A stretch of 64,000 nucleotides of DNA from assembly GCA_045531955.1 (NCBI GenBank), contig JAZSFC010000004.1, forward strand, positions 1 to 64,000, written 5' to 3'. The translations under genes were made by a program, and so were the position numbers. The stretch's first letter is position 1; every line of letters starts with the position of its first letter. Positions 52,122 to 60,642 of the stretch are shown piece by piece. The DNA is from SIG299 sp045531955. GTDB taxonomy: Bacteria > Bacillota > Clostridia > Lachnospirales > Lachnospiraceae. The notes below the pieces were generated by a model. The model was not told the origin of the DNA and searched no databases. It saw nothing but the letters and a program-made list of their open reading frames with translations.

Positions 52122-53906
52122 ATGGCATATTTATTAAACTATTCCCGTTATCCTGTCAGCTCTAAGTTATATGACCCGAGACTAGCCTACAGTATGCATT
52201 TAGCACTTAGTGAGGATGGAAAAACATTCGATGCACTAAATCATAATTCCGGCGTATTATTTGGACTTGCTACGGAGAATGAAGACGGTTCCTTAAATCC
52301 CAAATGCTTAAAAAGTACCCGGCTGTTTCCGTTAAAAGAAGGCGGTTATGGTGTTGTTTGCATTCGTACCGCAGCTGAGGGTGAGCCGGATGAGCAGTCT
52401 ATCGGCAAGGTGCTTATTTATACCACAAAAGACCTGGTATTATATGAATGTAAAGGCTTTGTACAGGCCGATGATATTCACGTGATGAGGGTGAGCTGTA
52501 CCTTAGATGCAGCAAAGAACTGCTATGTACTTACCTGGATGAACGGTTATGGTCAGTGGAAGCAGGCAACCTTTACAGATATTGATACTATGGTGCTTTC
52601 CGATGTGGCAATGTGTGCTCCGCTCAAAGAAGAAGAACTTGTTGTGGATATCCCGGGTGCAGTACCTGAAAATATCATAGAGATTTCTGCCAAAGAAGCG
52701 GATTATTTGAGAAAGAAGTTATTAACACCTTCCAATATAGCAATGGAGCTTCCGAAGGAGATTACCGTAAGCAGCAAAGAAGAGCTTCTTGACCTTCGGG
52801 CAACTGCCAGGTACAGTGACGGCACCACAGCAAAAAAGAGAATTGACTGGGAATTATTCGATGTGGATTTTACAATTCCGGGCACCTATGAAATTTCCGG
52901 AACCATCCATCAGGACCACTATGAATTTCCGGTGGCATTTGACCGTGCAGACCCGTGTATCGGCAAGTGGAACGGTAAGTATTATTTTATTGCCACTAAT
53001 GACGCAGATTTTAACCATACATTATACATCAGAGAGGCAGATACCATTCCTGAATTGGTAAACGCGAAGGAGCATCTGATTTTAGATTCCACTACCCACG
53101 AGGGCATCGGCGGACTTCTTTGGGCACCGGAGTTTCACATTGTGGAAGACAAAATGTATATTTTCCATGCAGCCACACCGGGTCCGTTCTTTGAGGAAGA
53201 AAGCCACGTTCTTAAGTTAAAGGACGGCGGCGACATGACTAAAAAAGAAGACTGGGAGCGTCCAATCCGGGTGGTAAAGGCCGACGGCAGTAATATCTGT
53301 GAAATGGGCAAGGAAATTACGTTAGATATGACCTGCTTTGAGTGGGAAGGTTCCTACTATGCCATCTGGTCCCAACGCCAGTTCCTGCCAAAGGATTTAG
53401 GAGCATGGTTATATATTGCAAAGTTAAATCCGAAAGAGCCATGGAAGCTTCTTACCGAGCCGGTGGTGCTTAGTAAGCCGGATTACAGCTGGGCAAATAA
53501 TCATACCTTTGTGGATGAAGGACCGTTTTCCCTGGTGGTGGGTGACAAGCTTTATATTACCTATTCCAGTGCAGCGGTGGATTCCTCCTATGTGGTAAAT
53601 TATATGTCCATCGAAGCAGGCAAGGATTTGTTAACCCCTGCCAACTGGTTTAAGAATCCGTATCCGGTATTTACCTCCCGCAGTGTGGAGGGCGAATTCG
53701 GTACCGGCCATAATGCATATGTGGAGGATGAATACGGCGATATCTGGAACACTTATCATGCCCGTCCGGGCGTGGACGGAGTACGCAGCAGCGGTATCCG
53801 CAGAGTGCACTTTGATATCGATGGCGTGCCGAGACTGGATATGACGGAAGAATTGGATGTGAATCCACTGCTTCGGGATGTAAAGATGACACTGATTGTG
53901 AAGTAA
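52122..53906 (+). CDS. Glycoside hydrolase family 43-like arabinosidase
   Basis: A 594-aa protein. The C-terminal ~330 residues form a five-bladed GH43 domain: general base Asp277 in RADPCIGKWNGKYYF, LWAPEFHIVEDKMYIFH, acid Glu466 in FVDEGPF and GHNAYVEDEYGDIW. The N-terminal ~200 residues look like a second, degenerate propeller portion (LALSEDGKTFDALNHN, RVSCTLDAAKNCYVLTWMNG) followed by a beta-sandwich Ig-like part (~210-265). Substrates of the family are arabinans, xylans and galactans. No signal peptide, so it acts on imported fragments. GGAGGG is six bases before the ATG. GH127 follows 42 bases later. Confidence 0.88.
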   Translation: MAYLLNYSRYPVSSKLYDPRLAYSMHLALSEDGKTFDALNHNSGVLFGLATENEDGSLNPKCLKSTRLFPLKEGGYGVVCIRTAAEGEPDEQSIGKVLIYTTKDLVLYECKGFVQADDIHVMRVSCTLDAAKNCYVLTWMNGYGQWKQATFTDIDTMVLSDVAMCAPLKEEELVVDIPGAVPENIIEISAKEADYLRKKLLTPSNIAMELPKEITVSSKEELLDLRATARYSDGTTAKKRIDWELFDVDFTIPGTYEISGTIHQDHYEFPVAFDRADPCIGKWNGKYYFIATNDADFNHTLYIREADTIPELVNAKEHLILDSTTHEGIGGLLWAPEFHIVEDKMYIFHAATPGPFFEEESHVLKLKDGGDMTKKEDWERPIRVVKADGSNICEMGKEITLDMTCFEWEGSYYAIWSQRQFLPKDLGAWLYIAKLNPKEPWKLLTEPVVLSKPDYSWANNHTFVDEGPFSLVVGDKLYITYSSAAVDSSYVVNYMSIEAGKDLLTPANWFKNPYPVFTSRSVEGEFGTGHNAYVEDEYGDIWNTYHARPGVDGVRSSGIRRVHFDIDGVPRLDMTEELDVNPLLRDVKMTLIVK

Positions 53907-53948
53907 TATAATTTTACATATGTAATTTGGGAAGGAGACTGTATCACA

Positions 53949-55796
53949 ATGAAAGAATTAAAAGGGTCTAAGGTGCGTTTATGGGAAGGCGACATGCGCC
54001 GCAGGGAAGAAGCAAATAAAAATTATCTCATGAAGCTGGAGACCCGTTATCTGCTCCGCAGTTATCAGCATGAAGCAGGACGTATGACCGGCAGAGGACA
54101 TGATATGAATGCTCTTGGCGGCTGGGAAGATTTAAGCTGTCAGCTGAGAGGTCACTTCCTCGGCCATTGGCTTTCTGCGGCTGCCCTCAATTATGAAGCC
54201 TCCAAAGACGGCGAGCTGAAGGTAAAAACGGAATCCATTTTAAAGGAACTGGAACTTTGCCAGAAAGATAACGGCGGAGAGTGGGTTTGCCCGATTCCGG
54301 AAAAATATCTTTACTGGATTGGCAAAGGCAAAAATGTGTGGGCGCCACAGTACAATATCCATAAGTTGTTTATGGGTCTGGTGGATGTATATAAGCTTAT
54401 GAAGCTGGATTTGGCACTGCAGATTGCAGACAAGCTGGCAGACTGGTTTTACCGCTGGAGCGGCGAATATACCAGAGAAGAATTTGACAATATTTTAGAT
54501 ATGGAAACCGGTGGTATGTTGGAAGTCTGGGCTGATTTACTGGAGATTACCGACGATGAAAAATACAAGACTTTGCTGGAACGCTATTACCGAGGACGAT
54601 TATTTGAACCGCTGCTTGCCGGCAAGGATGTATTAACCAACATGCATGCCAATACCACTATTCCGGAAGTTCTTGGCTGTGCCAGAGCCTATGAGGTAAC
54701 CGGTGAAAAGAAGTGGCTGGATATTGTAAACTGTTACTGGAAGTGTGCGGTGACAGACCGCGGTGCTTTTGTTACCGGTGGTCAGACCCAGGGTGAGATT
54801 TGGACCCCGATGAAGAAATTAAAGGCAAGACTGGGTGATAAAAATCAGGAGCATTGCACGGTTTACAATATGATCCGTTTGGCTGAGTTTTTATTCCGTC
54901 AGACAAAGAATCCGGAGTATATGCATTACATTGAATACAACGTTGCCAACGGTATTTTTGCCCAGACCTATTGGCAGGGCATGCCGTATCAGAACAGCCC
55001 GGGTCATGGCCTCCTTACTTATTTCCTGCCAATGAAGGCCGGAAGCAAGAAGGACTGGGCAGGAGAGCGTGACAGTTTCTTCTGCTGTCACGGAACCATG
55101 GTGCAGGTAAATGCGGCTTGGAACCGCCGTATTTTCTATCAGGACGGAGAAGAATTTTACGTAACCTCTTATGTGAATTCTGCGGCGGATTTTATTTTGG
55201 AAAACCAGAAAATCACACTGGAACAGCGCCAGGACTACTTAAACGGAAGTTTGATGAATTCTTCGGAAAACAATGCAAAGCAGACAGTAAACGATATTGC
55301 GTCTGCCTATGAGAACAAGCCGGAATTTAAGAAGTATGTCATCACGGTACATACAGAGGGTGCGGTGCAGTTTGCGCTGAATCTTAGAATTCCGGACTGG
55401 ATTACAAAGAAAGCCAGAGTATTTGTGAATGAAGAGCTGGTGGCAGAAACCGATAACACGAAGGCATTTGTGACCATCAACCGTGCATGGAATGAAGGCG
55501 ATAAGATTGTGGTGATTTTACCAATCGGTTTGAAGTTTGTGACCCTGCCGGATGATGAAACCATGGGAGCATACCGCTATGGTGCGGATGTGCTTGCCGG
55601 CATCACTGAGGCAGAACGCATCTTAAAGCTGGAAACCGAAACACCGGAAGAAGAGCTGTCTCTTGATACCGAGCGTCAGTGGGGTGAATTCCGCACTTTC
55701 TACCGTACGGAAAATCAGGATCCGGGAATCAACTTCCGCAAATTAAATGAAATCGGTTACGAACCATATCAGATTTATTTTAAAATTAAGCATTAA
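53949..55796 (+). CDS. Beta-L-arabinofuranosidase, GH127 family
   Basis: A 615-aa enzyme with an (alpha/alpha)6 barrel and beta-sandwich domains. The zinc-cysteine catalytic set known from HypBA1 of Bifidobacterium is intact: Glu301-His-Cys303 (in NQEHCTVYNM) and Cys379-Cys380 (in FFCCHGT), one of which is the nucleophile. It removes terminal beta-1,2-linked L-arabinofuranose from plant hydroxyproline-rich glycoproteins or related glycans. No signal peptide. It overlaps the 3' end of the convergent AraC gene by four bases; SD GGAAGGAG about ten bases before ATG. Confidence 0.93.
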   Translation: MKELKGSKVRLWEGDMRRREEANKNYLMKLETRYLLRSYQHEAGRMTGRGHDMNALGGWEDLSCQLRGHFLGHWLSAAALNYEASKDGELKVKTESILKELELCQKDNGGEWVCPIPEKYLYWIGKGKNVWAPQYNIHKLFMGLVDVYKLMKLDLALQIADKLADWFYRWSGEYTREEFDNILDMETGGMLEVWADLLEITDDEKYKTLLERYYRGRLFEPLLAGKDVLTNMHANTTIPEVLGCARAYEVTGEKKWLDIVNCYWKCAVTDRGAFVTGGQTQGEIWTPMKKLKARLGDKNQEHCTVYNMIRLAEFLFRQTKNPEYMHYIEYNVANGIFAQTYWQGMPYQNSPGHGLLTYFLPMKAGSKKDWAGERDSFFCCHGTMVQVNAAWNRRIFYQDGEEFYVTSYVNSAADFILENQKITLEQRQDYLNGSLMNSSENNAKQTVNDIASAYENKPEFKKYVITVHTEGAVQFALNLRIPDWITKKARVFVNEELVAETDNTKAFVTINRAWNEGDKIVVILPIGLKFVTLPDDETMGAYRYGADVLAGITEAERILKLETETPEEELSLDTERQWGEFRTFYRTENQDPGINFRKLNEIGYEPYQIYFKIKH

Positions 55797-56785
55797 AAGA
55801 TAATTTTCCGATACTCCTTCGGAGAAATCCCGTACTCTTTTTTAAAAGCACGGTAAAAGGCGGAGTAATCGCAAAAGCCACAGGACAGGGCAGCTTCTTC
55901 CATGGAGCTGCCTTCTTCTATTTTTAATTTGGAATTGATTAAACGCCGCTGGGTAACGAAGTGGTAAAAGCTGATATGCAGCCGGTTGTAAAACAGTTTA
56001 CTTAAGGTACTGGTACTGATATGAAATTCTCTTGCGGTCTCCTCTAATGTGATACGGTTGCTGTAATTTTTTTCAATATAAGAGATAACCTCGTCAATAT
56101 CTTCCCGCTGTTCTGCAGGAAAATACGTGTCGGTGGACATTAAAGCGCGGCCTAAATTTGCTAACAGATTTGTGGTGTTCCCGCAAAGAGCCATTTCCCA
56201 CATAGGAGCCTGCATGGTGGCCTCTTCCACACCACGTTGAAACAGTTTCCCGAGATACTTGTACGGAGTACCTTCCGTGCGAAGAAGAAAATGCTCTTTC
56301 AGACGAAGCTGACTCCGGAGCTCCTTAGGACAGATTTCTGCAACAGTATGAAAAAAGTCAGAATTTATCCAAAGGACAATGCGGGTATAAGGCTCCGGCA
56401 TTTCATTGTAAAATATTGGCCGATGACTGATACCGGGCGGAACCAGAATTACATCGCCGGTATGGATGCGGTAACGGGTATCCCCAATCAGATACTGGAT
56501 AGTGCCGCTCTCGCAATAGATGAGTTCGAAAAAGGCATGACTGTGAAGCTGCAGATTTTCCGGACGATAACTGATATCCCGGTGGGTATTTACATATGGA
56601 GAAGACATTTCCAGCTCCTGGTGCAGGTTAATACCGGTGCCGCCCAGGGCACGGAACAGCTTTACTTTAGCATCCGGATCTTTAGAAAGAGAGTCAAGTT
56701 CTTCCCGGGACAGGGTCTCCGGAGCAGGATGAATGCCGGCCTTTTTTATGAGCTCAAATATGGTTTTCAGTTCTGCAGGTTTCAC
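55793..56785 (-). CDS. AraC-family regulator, likely for the GH43-GH127 pair
   Basis: A 330-aa regulator: a ~60-residue N-terminal part, a cupin sugar-binding domain (~70-170: HSHAFFELIYCESGTIQYLI, then GDVILVPPGISHRP) and two C-terminal helix-turn-helix motifs (EETAREFHISTSTLSKLFYN and SCGFCDYSAFYRAFKKEYG). The start is taken as GTG at 56785 because GAGGAGG (56800-56794) is eight bases upstream; the ATG at 56827 has no SD. It is convergent with the arabinosidase genes and divergent from the ExbB-like operon, so it could control either. Confidence 0.9.
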   Translation of the reverse strand: MKPAELKTIFELIKKAGIHPAPETLSREELDSLSKDPDAKVKLFRALGGTGINLHQELEMSSPYVNTHRDISYRPENLQLHSHAFFELIYCESGTIQYLIGDTRYRIHTGDVILVPPGISHRPIFYNEMPEPYTRIVLWINSDFFHTVAEICPKELRSQLRLKEHFLLRTEGTPYKYLGKLFQRGVEEATMQAPMWEMALCGNTTNLLANLGRALMSTDTYFPAEQREDIDEVISYIEKNYSNRITLEETAREFHISTSTLSKLFYNRLHISFYHFVTQRRLINSKLKIEEGSSMEEAALSCGFCDYSAFYRAFKKEYGISPKEYRKIIF

Positions 56786-56888
56786 CGGAAACACCTCCTC
56801 AGACAATTTCTTCTTGTATTTTATCATGGGTGCAGCGGATTTACAATGTTAATCATAATGGGTAGGGGGGATTTTGACGATATAACAA

Positions 56889-56917
56889 TTGACAGAATTC
56901 GACGAAAATAATACACT
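56889..56917 (+). promoter_or_regulatory. Promoter of the ExbB/ExbD-like operon
   Basis: TTGACA (56889-56894), 17-base spacer, TACACT (56912-56917); a TATAAT at 56932-56937 is an alternative -10 without a good -35. Confidence 0.6.
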
Positions 56918-56962
56918 GATAGTTAGAAAGCTATAATTATTTCAGGCAAAGGAGAAGATAGT

Positions 56963-57517
56963 ATGGGATTTATGTTGGAATTTATTTCAAAATACGGAAC
57001 GGCGGGCATTGTGCTTTTTGGTATAGCGGTTGCTATACTATTATTCTGGAACGGTATCGCTCTTTCCAACCAGAAAAACCGCATTGAGGAAGCGCTGAAG
57101 CGTAAAAACAATACCTATACACTGAATGTGGATTCCAAGGAAATGGAAGAAAATGAAGATGAGGCGGCAGCTATCACTCCGGACACCATCCGTAAGTATG
57201 AAACCGAATTTAATACAAAATGTTCCTGGCACGGTGTATTGGTACAGTGTATTCCGGTATTCCCGTTGCTTGGTATTCTCGGTACTGTGGCAGGTCTTAT
57301 GCTGCAGGTGCAGGGTGGCGGAATTGAGGCTATGATGACCTCTCTGAACACTGCGTTGGACACTACTTTCTGGGGTTTGATTTTTGCCATTTTATTAAAA
57401 GTAATTGAGGCGGTATTCCCATCCAGAATTATTTATGACGTAGAGGTTATGCTGGATGATTTTGACAAGAAATTAAACATTGCGGAAATGTTTAAGAAGT
57501 TCCAAGAAGAACAATAA
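56963..57517 (+). CDS. MotA/TolQ/ExbB-type proton-channel subunit
   Basis: A 184-aa membrane protein with the ExbB/TolQ layout: helix 1 (~residues 10-33), a ~60-residue charged cytoplasmic loop, helices 2 (~92-116) and 3 (~127-152), and a short cytoplasmic tail. Helix 2 reads FPLLGILGTVAGLML, matching the ExbB 'APLLGLLGTVxGM' hallmark, and helix 3 starts LNTALDTTFWGLIFAIL, matching 'xALxTTxxGLxxAI' with the conserved Thr lining the ion path. In known systems five copies surround two copies of an ExbD/TolR-like protein and turn ion flow into torque or force. First gene of a five-gene operon; SD AAGGAG nine bases before ATG. MotA would be longer; no flagellar genes are near. Confidence 0.9.
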   Translation: MGFMLEFISKYGTAGIVLFGIAVAILLFWNGIALSNQKNRIEEALKRKNNTYTLNVDSKEMEENEDEAAAITPDTIRKYETEFNTKCSWHGVLVQCIPVFPLLGILGTVAGLMLQVQGGGIEAMMTSLNTALDTTFWGLIFAILLKVIEAVFPSRIIYDVEVMLDDFDKKLNIAEMFKKFQEEQ

Positions 57518-57535
57518 ATTCCGGGGAGTGAAAGC

Positions 57536-58081
57536 ATGCGGAGAAGAAAAAAAGGCTCAAAGGGCGATGTGTTGATTGATTTGACATCGCTTTTGGATGT
57601 CATATTTATTATATTACTGATTGTTATGTGGGGGCAGAATTCGATGGAAACCAATTTGAAACAGGCCCAGGCAGAAACAGAATCTGCAAAAAACCAAACG
57701 GAGGCAGAGCAAAAACTCTATGAACAGCAATTGGAAATAGCAGATAATATCAACCAATATGTGTTTGCTGTATCGGTTGTGGTACCATATGACAAAGAAG
57801 ATGTTACAAGAAGAACGATCCAAATCTTAAAAGAGGGCGAAGAAATCGAAAGCTTTGAACTGGTGGGAAATAACGTAAAGTCTTCCATAGAAGCGTTTCG
57901 GAACAGCCTGACGAAGTTTGTGGAAGCAAATAAAGACCGACCGGTCATTCTTTCTTTAAATGAGACGGACGATACTATTTTGTACCGGGATGAGGTTATG
58001 GTTACAGATATTTTTTATGAGCTTACAAAGGAATATAACAACGTTTATATCCGCGGAAGCATACATGAGGAGGAAAAATGA
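57536..58081 (+). CDS. ExbD/TolR-type biopolymer-transport subunit
   Basis: A 181-aa bitopic protein. Basic N-terminus, then DLTSLLDVIFIILLIVMW: Asp21 is in the position of the essential proton-carrying Asp (Asp25 of ExbD). A ~35-residue coiled-coil stretch rich in Gln/Glu follows, which is absent from short ExbD proteins, and then an exported domain ending DIFYELTKEYNNVYIRGSIHE, similar to the ExbD/TolR swapped-strand fold. There is no OmpA-like peptidoglycan-binding domain, unlike MotB or ZorB. It starts 18 bases after the ExbB-like gene; SD GGGGAG is nine bases before its ATG. Confidence 0.88.
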   Translation: MRRRKKGSKGDVLIDLTSLLDVIFIILLIVMWGQNSMETNLKQAQAETESAKNQTEAEQKLYEQQLEIADNINQYVFAVSVVVPYDKEDVTRRTIQILKEGEEIESFELVGNNVKSSIEAFRNSLTKFVEANKDRPVILSLNETDDTILYRDEVMVTDIFYELTKEYNNVYIRGSIHEEEK

Positions 58082-58668
58082 TACCTTGGACTCTGATAAT
58101 TGTAGGTGGCCTGCTTGTGATTTTTGGTGTACTTGGTCTGATTTCCCTGTGGGTATTACCTTTCTTTGAACGGTTTGAAGTTGTTTATGATAAAGACAAA
58201 GAAATCCTTTCAGCCCGGATGGACCCGGAAATCGGGAAGCAGGTCTGGTATGAAAAAAAGAACTTAATCCGGGATTTTATTGTTGCTATTTTTGCAGGAA
58301 TCCTGATGTTTTTCGCAGGTTTATATCTTGGCTATGCCGCAAAGGGTGAAAATTTCTGGCTGTACCGTAAACTGTTTCCGGACCGGATTGCCACGGAAAC
58401 CATGGCAGCTTGGGATGCTATCAATGAAAACGGTCAGTTTGTGGCGGAAGACGGAAAAGCATACACCTATTATGTGCTGGTAGCCGGTGATAAAGTCAGC
58501 CTGAGCGGTGAAACCTGTGCAGATTTATCAGAATTGAAAACCAGACTGACAGAAATAAAAAGAGAAAACACGGTAATAATAATTGACAGTTTTGCCGTCA
58601 GTTCCCTTTATCGCGGGGTAAAGGATATGCTAAACGAAATGGGAATTGATTACGAGGAAACGCGATGA
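58078..58668 (+). CDS. Two-helix membrane protein with ExbD-like exported tail
   Basis: A 196-aa protein with hydrophobic helices at ~4-27 and ~65-90, separated by a ~37-residue charged cytoplasmic loop, and an exported C-terminal half. The final stretch, NTVIIIDSFAVSSLYRGVKD then MLNEMGIDYEE, follows the pattern of ExbD ('v.i..D...sy..v..vm..l...G'). No family otherwise recognised. Its ATG overlaps the previous stop (ATGA), with GAGGAGG just upstream, so it is co-translated with the ExbD-like subunit and probably part of the same complex. Confidence 0.7.
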   Translation: MIPWTLIIVGGLLVIFGVLGLISLWVLPFFERFEVVYDKDKEILSARMDPEIGKQVWYEKKNLIRDFIVAIFAGILMFFAGLYLGYAAKGENFWLYRKLFPDRIATETMAAWDAINENGQFVAEDGKAYTYYVLVAGDKVSLSGETCADLSELKTRLTEIKRENTVIIIDSFAVSSLYRGVKDMLNEMGIDYEETR

Positions 58669-59171
58669 AAAGAAAAAGAATGCTGTTCCTGCTTGCAATT
58701 GCCGTTCTGCTGGTTTTGGCCGGCTGGGGACAGAAAAAAGTAGAATTGCTGAGTGATAAAAAGTTAATAGATTTAAGCGCAGCCATCGGAAACTGTAAAC
58801 TGGGAGCGGATGATATGGTTCAGGATATTGGTAAAGAGACACCGAATCCGTCAGCAACGCCGGTTCCTATGACCAGTGTAACGCCGAAACCGACGGCGAA
58901 ACCTACTCCGAAGGTAACGGTTACACCAAAACCGGATCTGCCGGCAAAACCAAGGATTCAGGAAATCCGTGTCCGTGGCGAACAGATAACCTATAATTAT
59001 GTGCCATGGCCGGATTTGGATATTCTTACGGCACAGCTGCGCAGGGATCATGATGAACGTACCTCTTTCCGTCTGGTGGATGATTATGCGGAAGCTCATG
59101 TATATCGGGAGATGCTAAATATTTTAAGTGATTTGGAAGCGGAAATCGGATTAAAATATACGGTAGAGTAG
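58665..59171 (+). CDS. Single-helix exported protein with Thr/Pro tether and ExbD-like tail
   Basis: A 168-aa protein: membrane anchor or uncleaved signal (residues ~6-21), then ~35 residues, a Pro/Thr/Lys-rich tether (~55-95) and a C-terminal domain whose end, FRLVDDYAEAHVYREMLNIL then SDLEAEIGLKY, again resembles the ExbD exported domain. The start overlaps the previous stop (ATGA). It lacks the intramembrane Asp motif, so it would be a passive or reach-extending partner. Assignment to the ExbD fold is inference from a short segment. Confidence 0.65.
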   Translation: MKRKRMLFLLAIAVLLVLAGWGQKKVELLSDKKLIDLSAAIGNCKLGADDMVQDIGKETPNPSATPVPMTSVTPKPTAKPTPKVTVTPKPDLPAKPRIQEIRVRGEQITYNYVPWPDLDILTAQLRRDHDERTSFRLVDDYAEAHVYREMLNILSDLEAEIGLKYTVE

Positions 59172-59183
59172 GAGGATGGCAGT

Positions 59184-60170
59184 ATGAACAGAAAACGAAT
59201 CACGGCAATTGTTATGGCGCTGTGCGTGTGCCTTTCCTTCTGCGGAGCGGGCTGGTTTGACGGCACCAAAGTAATGGTTGACACAGAAAATAATAAAGTG
59301 TACCAATACCGTACCGCGGATGATATCGTGTCGGAATTTGCAGCAAACAGCAAGGCGGCTAAAACCAAATATAATAATCAGCCGGTGCTTTTATACGGTC
59401 AGGTGGTAAACGTGGATAAGGATGGTAAAAAACTTACGGTTACCGGCCTTGGTAATACTTCTCTGACACTGGAATGTACTTGCGAGCGGGGACTGCGCTC
59501 CACAGCGAAGACTTATCAGCCAGGAACCAAGGTAGCACTGTACGGAAGCATCGTAGTGGGATTGTTTACCGGAGATGTTTATTTTACCGTGGACAAATTT
59601 ACGGCATTGCCGGCATCCGCTTTATCAAATGACATGTACTATTTAAAGGACGGTACGGAGTATAATAAGCGGAATGCAACGAAGGTTACTTTAAATAACG
59701 GTGGTGTGGAATACTACATTCCGTCCACCTGGGCAAATGAGAAAATTCAGCACAGCGTTAAGGATGAAAACCTTGGTACCATGGAAGGCTACCAGTATGT
59801 ACTGAATAAACTGAACCCTGCTGATCCGGTGCCGGAATCCTTGTTTGTCTGCTACTTTGACAATAATTCACAATTGGCCTTCGCCGGTGATTCCGACGAA
59901 ACCAAGCTAATAGAAAAGGCGATTGTGGAAAACATTTTAGGTAATGTGGGAATCTTTCCGACCAAGAGAGTTATGACCTATTATGGTGAGGAATATAACT
60001 ACTATGACGGTGTTTTCAAAAATGCCCTGGAAGCCGGTGACGGTTACCGCTGTGAGTTTATCTTCCGGGCCGATGGCGAGGATGGTATTGTGGTGGTGCT
60101 GTACGTATACAGGGAAGCAAAGCATCTGAAGGATGTGTTGTTTTTGACCAGGTTCCTGGAAGTGAGGTAA
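59184..60170 (+). CDS. Secreted protein with OB-fold (tRNA_anti-like) domain
   Basis: A 328-aa exported protein with a signal peptide (ITAIVMALCVCLSFCGAGW); the LSFC end is a poor lipobox, so acylation is doubtful. Residues ~55-135 look like the secreted OB-fold called tRNA_anti-like: NNQPVLLYGQVVNVDKDGKK then KVALYGSIVVG. The C-terminal ~170 residues (YYIPSTWANEKIQHSV, DGIVVVLYVYREA) are not recognised but resemble a ligand-binding alpha/beta domain. Twelve bases after the preceding gene, with GGAGGATGG ahead of its ATG. Likely the exported effector or receptor of the ExbB/ExbD-like complex. Confidence 0.72.
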   Translation: MNRKRITAIVMALCVCLSFCGAGWFDGTKVMVDTENNKVYQYRTADDIVSEFAANSKAAKTKYNNQPVLLYGQVVNVDKDGKKLTVTGLGNTSLTLECTCERGLRSTAKTYQPGTKVALYGSIVVGLFTGDVYFTVDKFTALPASALSNDMYYLKDGTEYNKRNATKVTLNNGGVEYYIPSTWANEKIQHSVKDENLGTMEGYQYVLNKLNPADPVPESLFVCYFDNNSQLAFAGDSDETKLIEKAIVENILGNVGIFPTKRVMTYYGEEYNYYDGVFKNALEAGDGYRCEFIFRADGEDGIVVVLYVYREAKHLKDVLFLTRFLEVR

Positions 60171-60241
60171 TTTGCGGGATTTATCCGTCAAAATGCGCCA
60201 TTTTCCGAAGGATTATTGCAATTTTTTGTTCATTTTACATA

Positions 60242-60271
60242 TTGAAATTACGGCTTTTTCTATGCTATAAT
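60242..60271 (+). promoter_or_regulatory. Strong promoter of the DUF6465 gene
   Basis: TTGAAA (60242-60247), 18-base spacer, TATAAT (60266-60271) preceded by TGC, an extended -10. Confidence 0.75.
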
Positions 60272-60324
60272 CGAGCCTGTTTATAGAAACTTGTAATAGG
60301 TTTGTTTATAAAAGGAGACAAATA

Positions 60325-60522
60325 ATGATTAAGAATTTATTTTTCGAGTATGCCGGTGACAGCTTCAACGCTGATGAAATTGTAAAGGCTGTTAAGGCTG
60401 ACTGGGTTGCTATGGGCAACAAGGTTAAGGAAATGGCAGACGCTAAGATTTATGTTAAGCCGGAAGATGGCAAGGCTTACTACGTTGTTAACGAAGTAAC
60501 TTACAGCATCAACTTAAAGTAA
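60325..60522 (+). CDS. DUF6465-like small protein
   Basis: A 65-aa protein, MIKNLFFEYAGDSFNADEIV then VKADWVAMGNKVKEMADAKI and YVKPEDGKAYYVVNE. I recall this pattern as a small, widespread clostridial family of unknown function (DUF6465). It has its own extended -10 promoter, a good SD (AAAGGAG), a terminator, and the narrow codon set of very highly expressed genes. Small, acidic and cytoplasmic; may bind nucleic acid or ribosomes, but nothing visible proves it. Confidence 0.82.
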   Translation: MIKNLFFEYAGDSFNADEIVKAVKADWVAMGNKVKEMADAKIYVKPEDGKAYYVVNEVTYSINLK

Positions 60523-60556
60523 TTTGTAAAGACGGAATAGAATATGACAATGATGA

Positions 60557-60591
60557 GGAGAAGGTTTTCGGACCTTCTCCTTTATTTTGTT
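60557..60591 (+). terminator. Terminator after the DUF6465 gene
   Basis: GGAGAAGGT pairs with ACCTTCTCC around TTTCGG, followed by TTTATTTTGTTT. A TGATAAAAT extended -10 (60601-60609) just beyond may serve the next gene. Confidence 0.88.
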
Positions 60592-60642
60592 TCGGATTAG
60601 TGATAAAATCAATGTATCAAATTCCTTCAGGAGATTCAGATT

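Noticed and set aside
56237..56911. A 224-codon plus-strand frame opposite the AraC gene
   Set aside because: Antisense of a well-supported regulator; no SD and no recognisable motif.
56963..58081. Flagellar stator MotAB
   Set aside because: Three rather than four helices, short loop, no peptidoglycan-binding domain and no flagellar genes near.
56963..60170. Zorya (ZorAB) anti-phage system
   Set aside because: The channel protein lacks the long ZorA tail, the ExbD-like protein lacks the OmpA-type domain of ZorB, and there is no ZorC/D/E or helicase/nuclease nearby.
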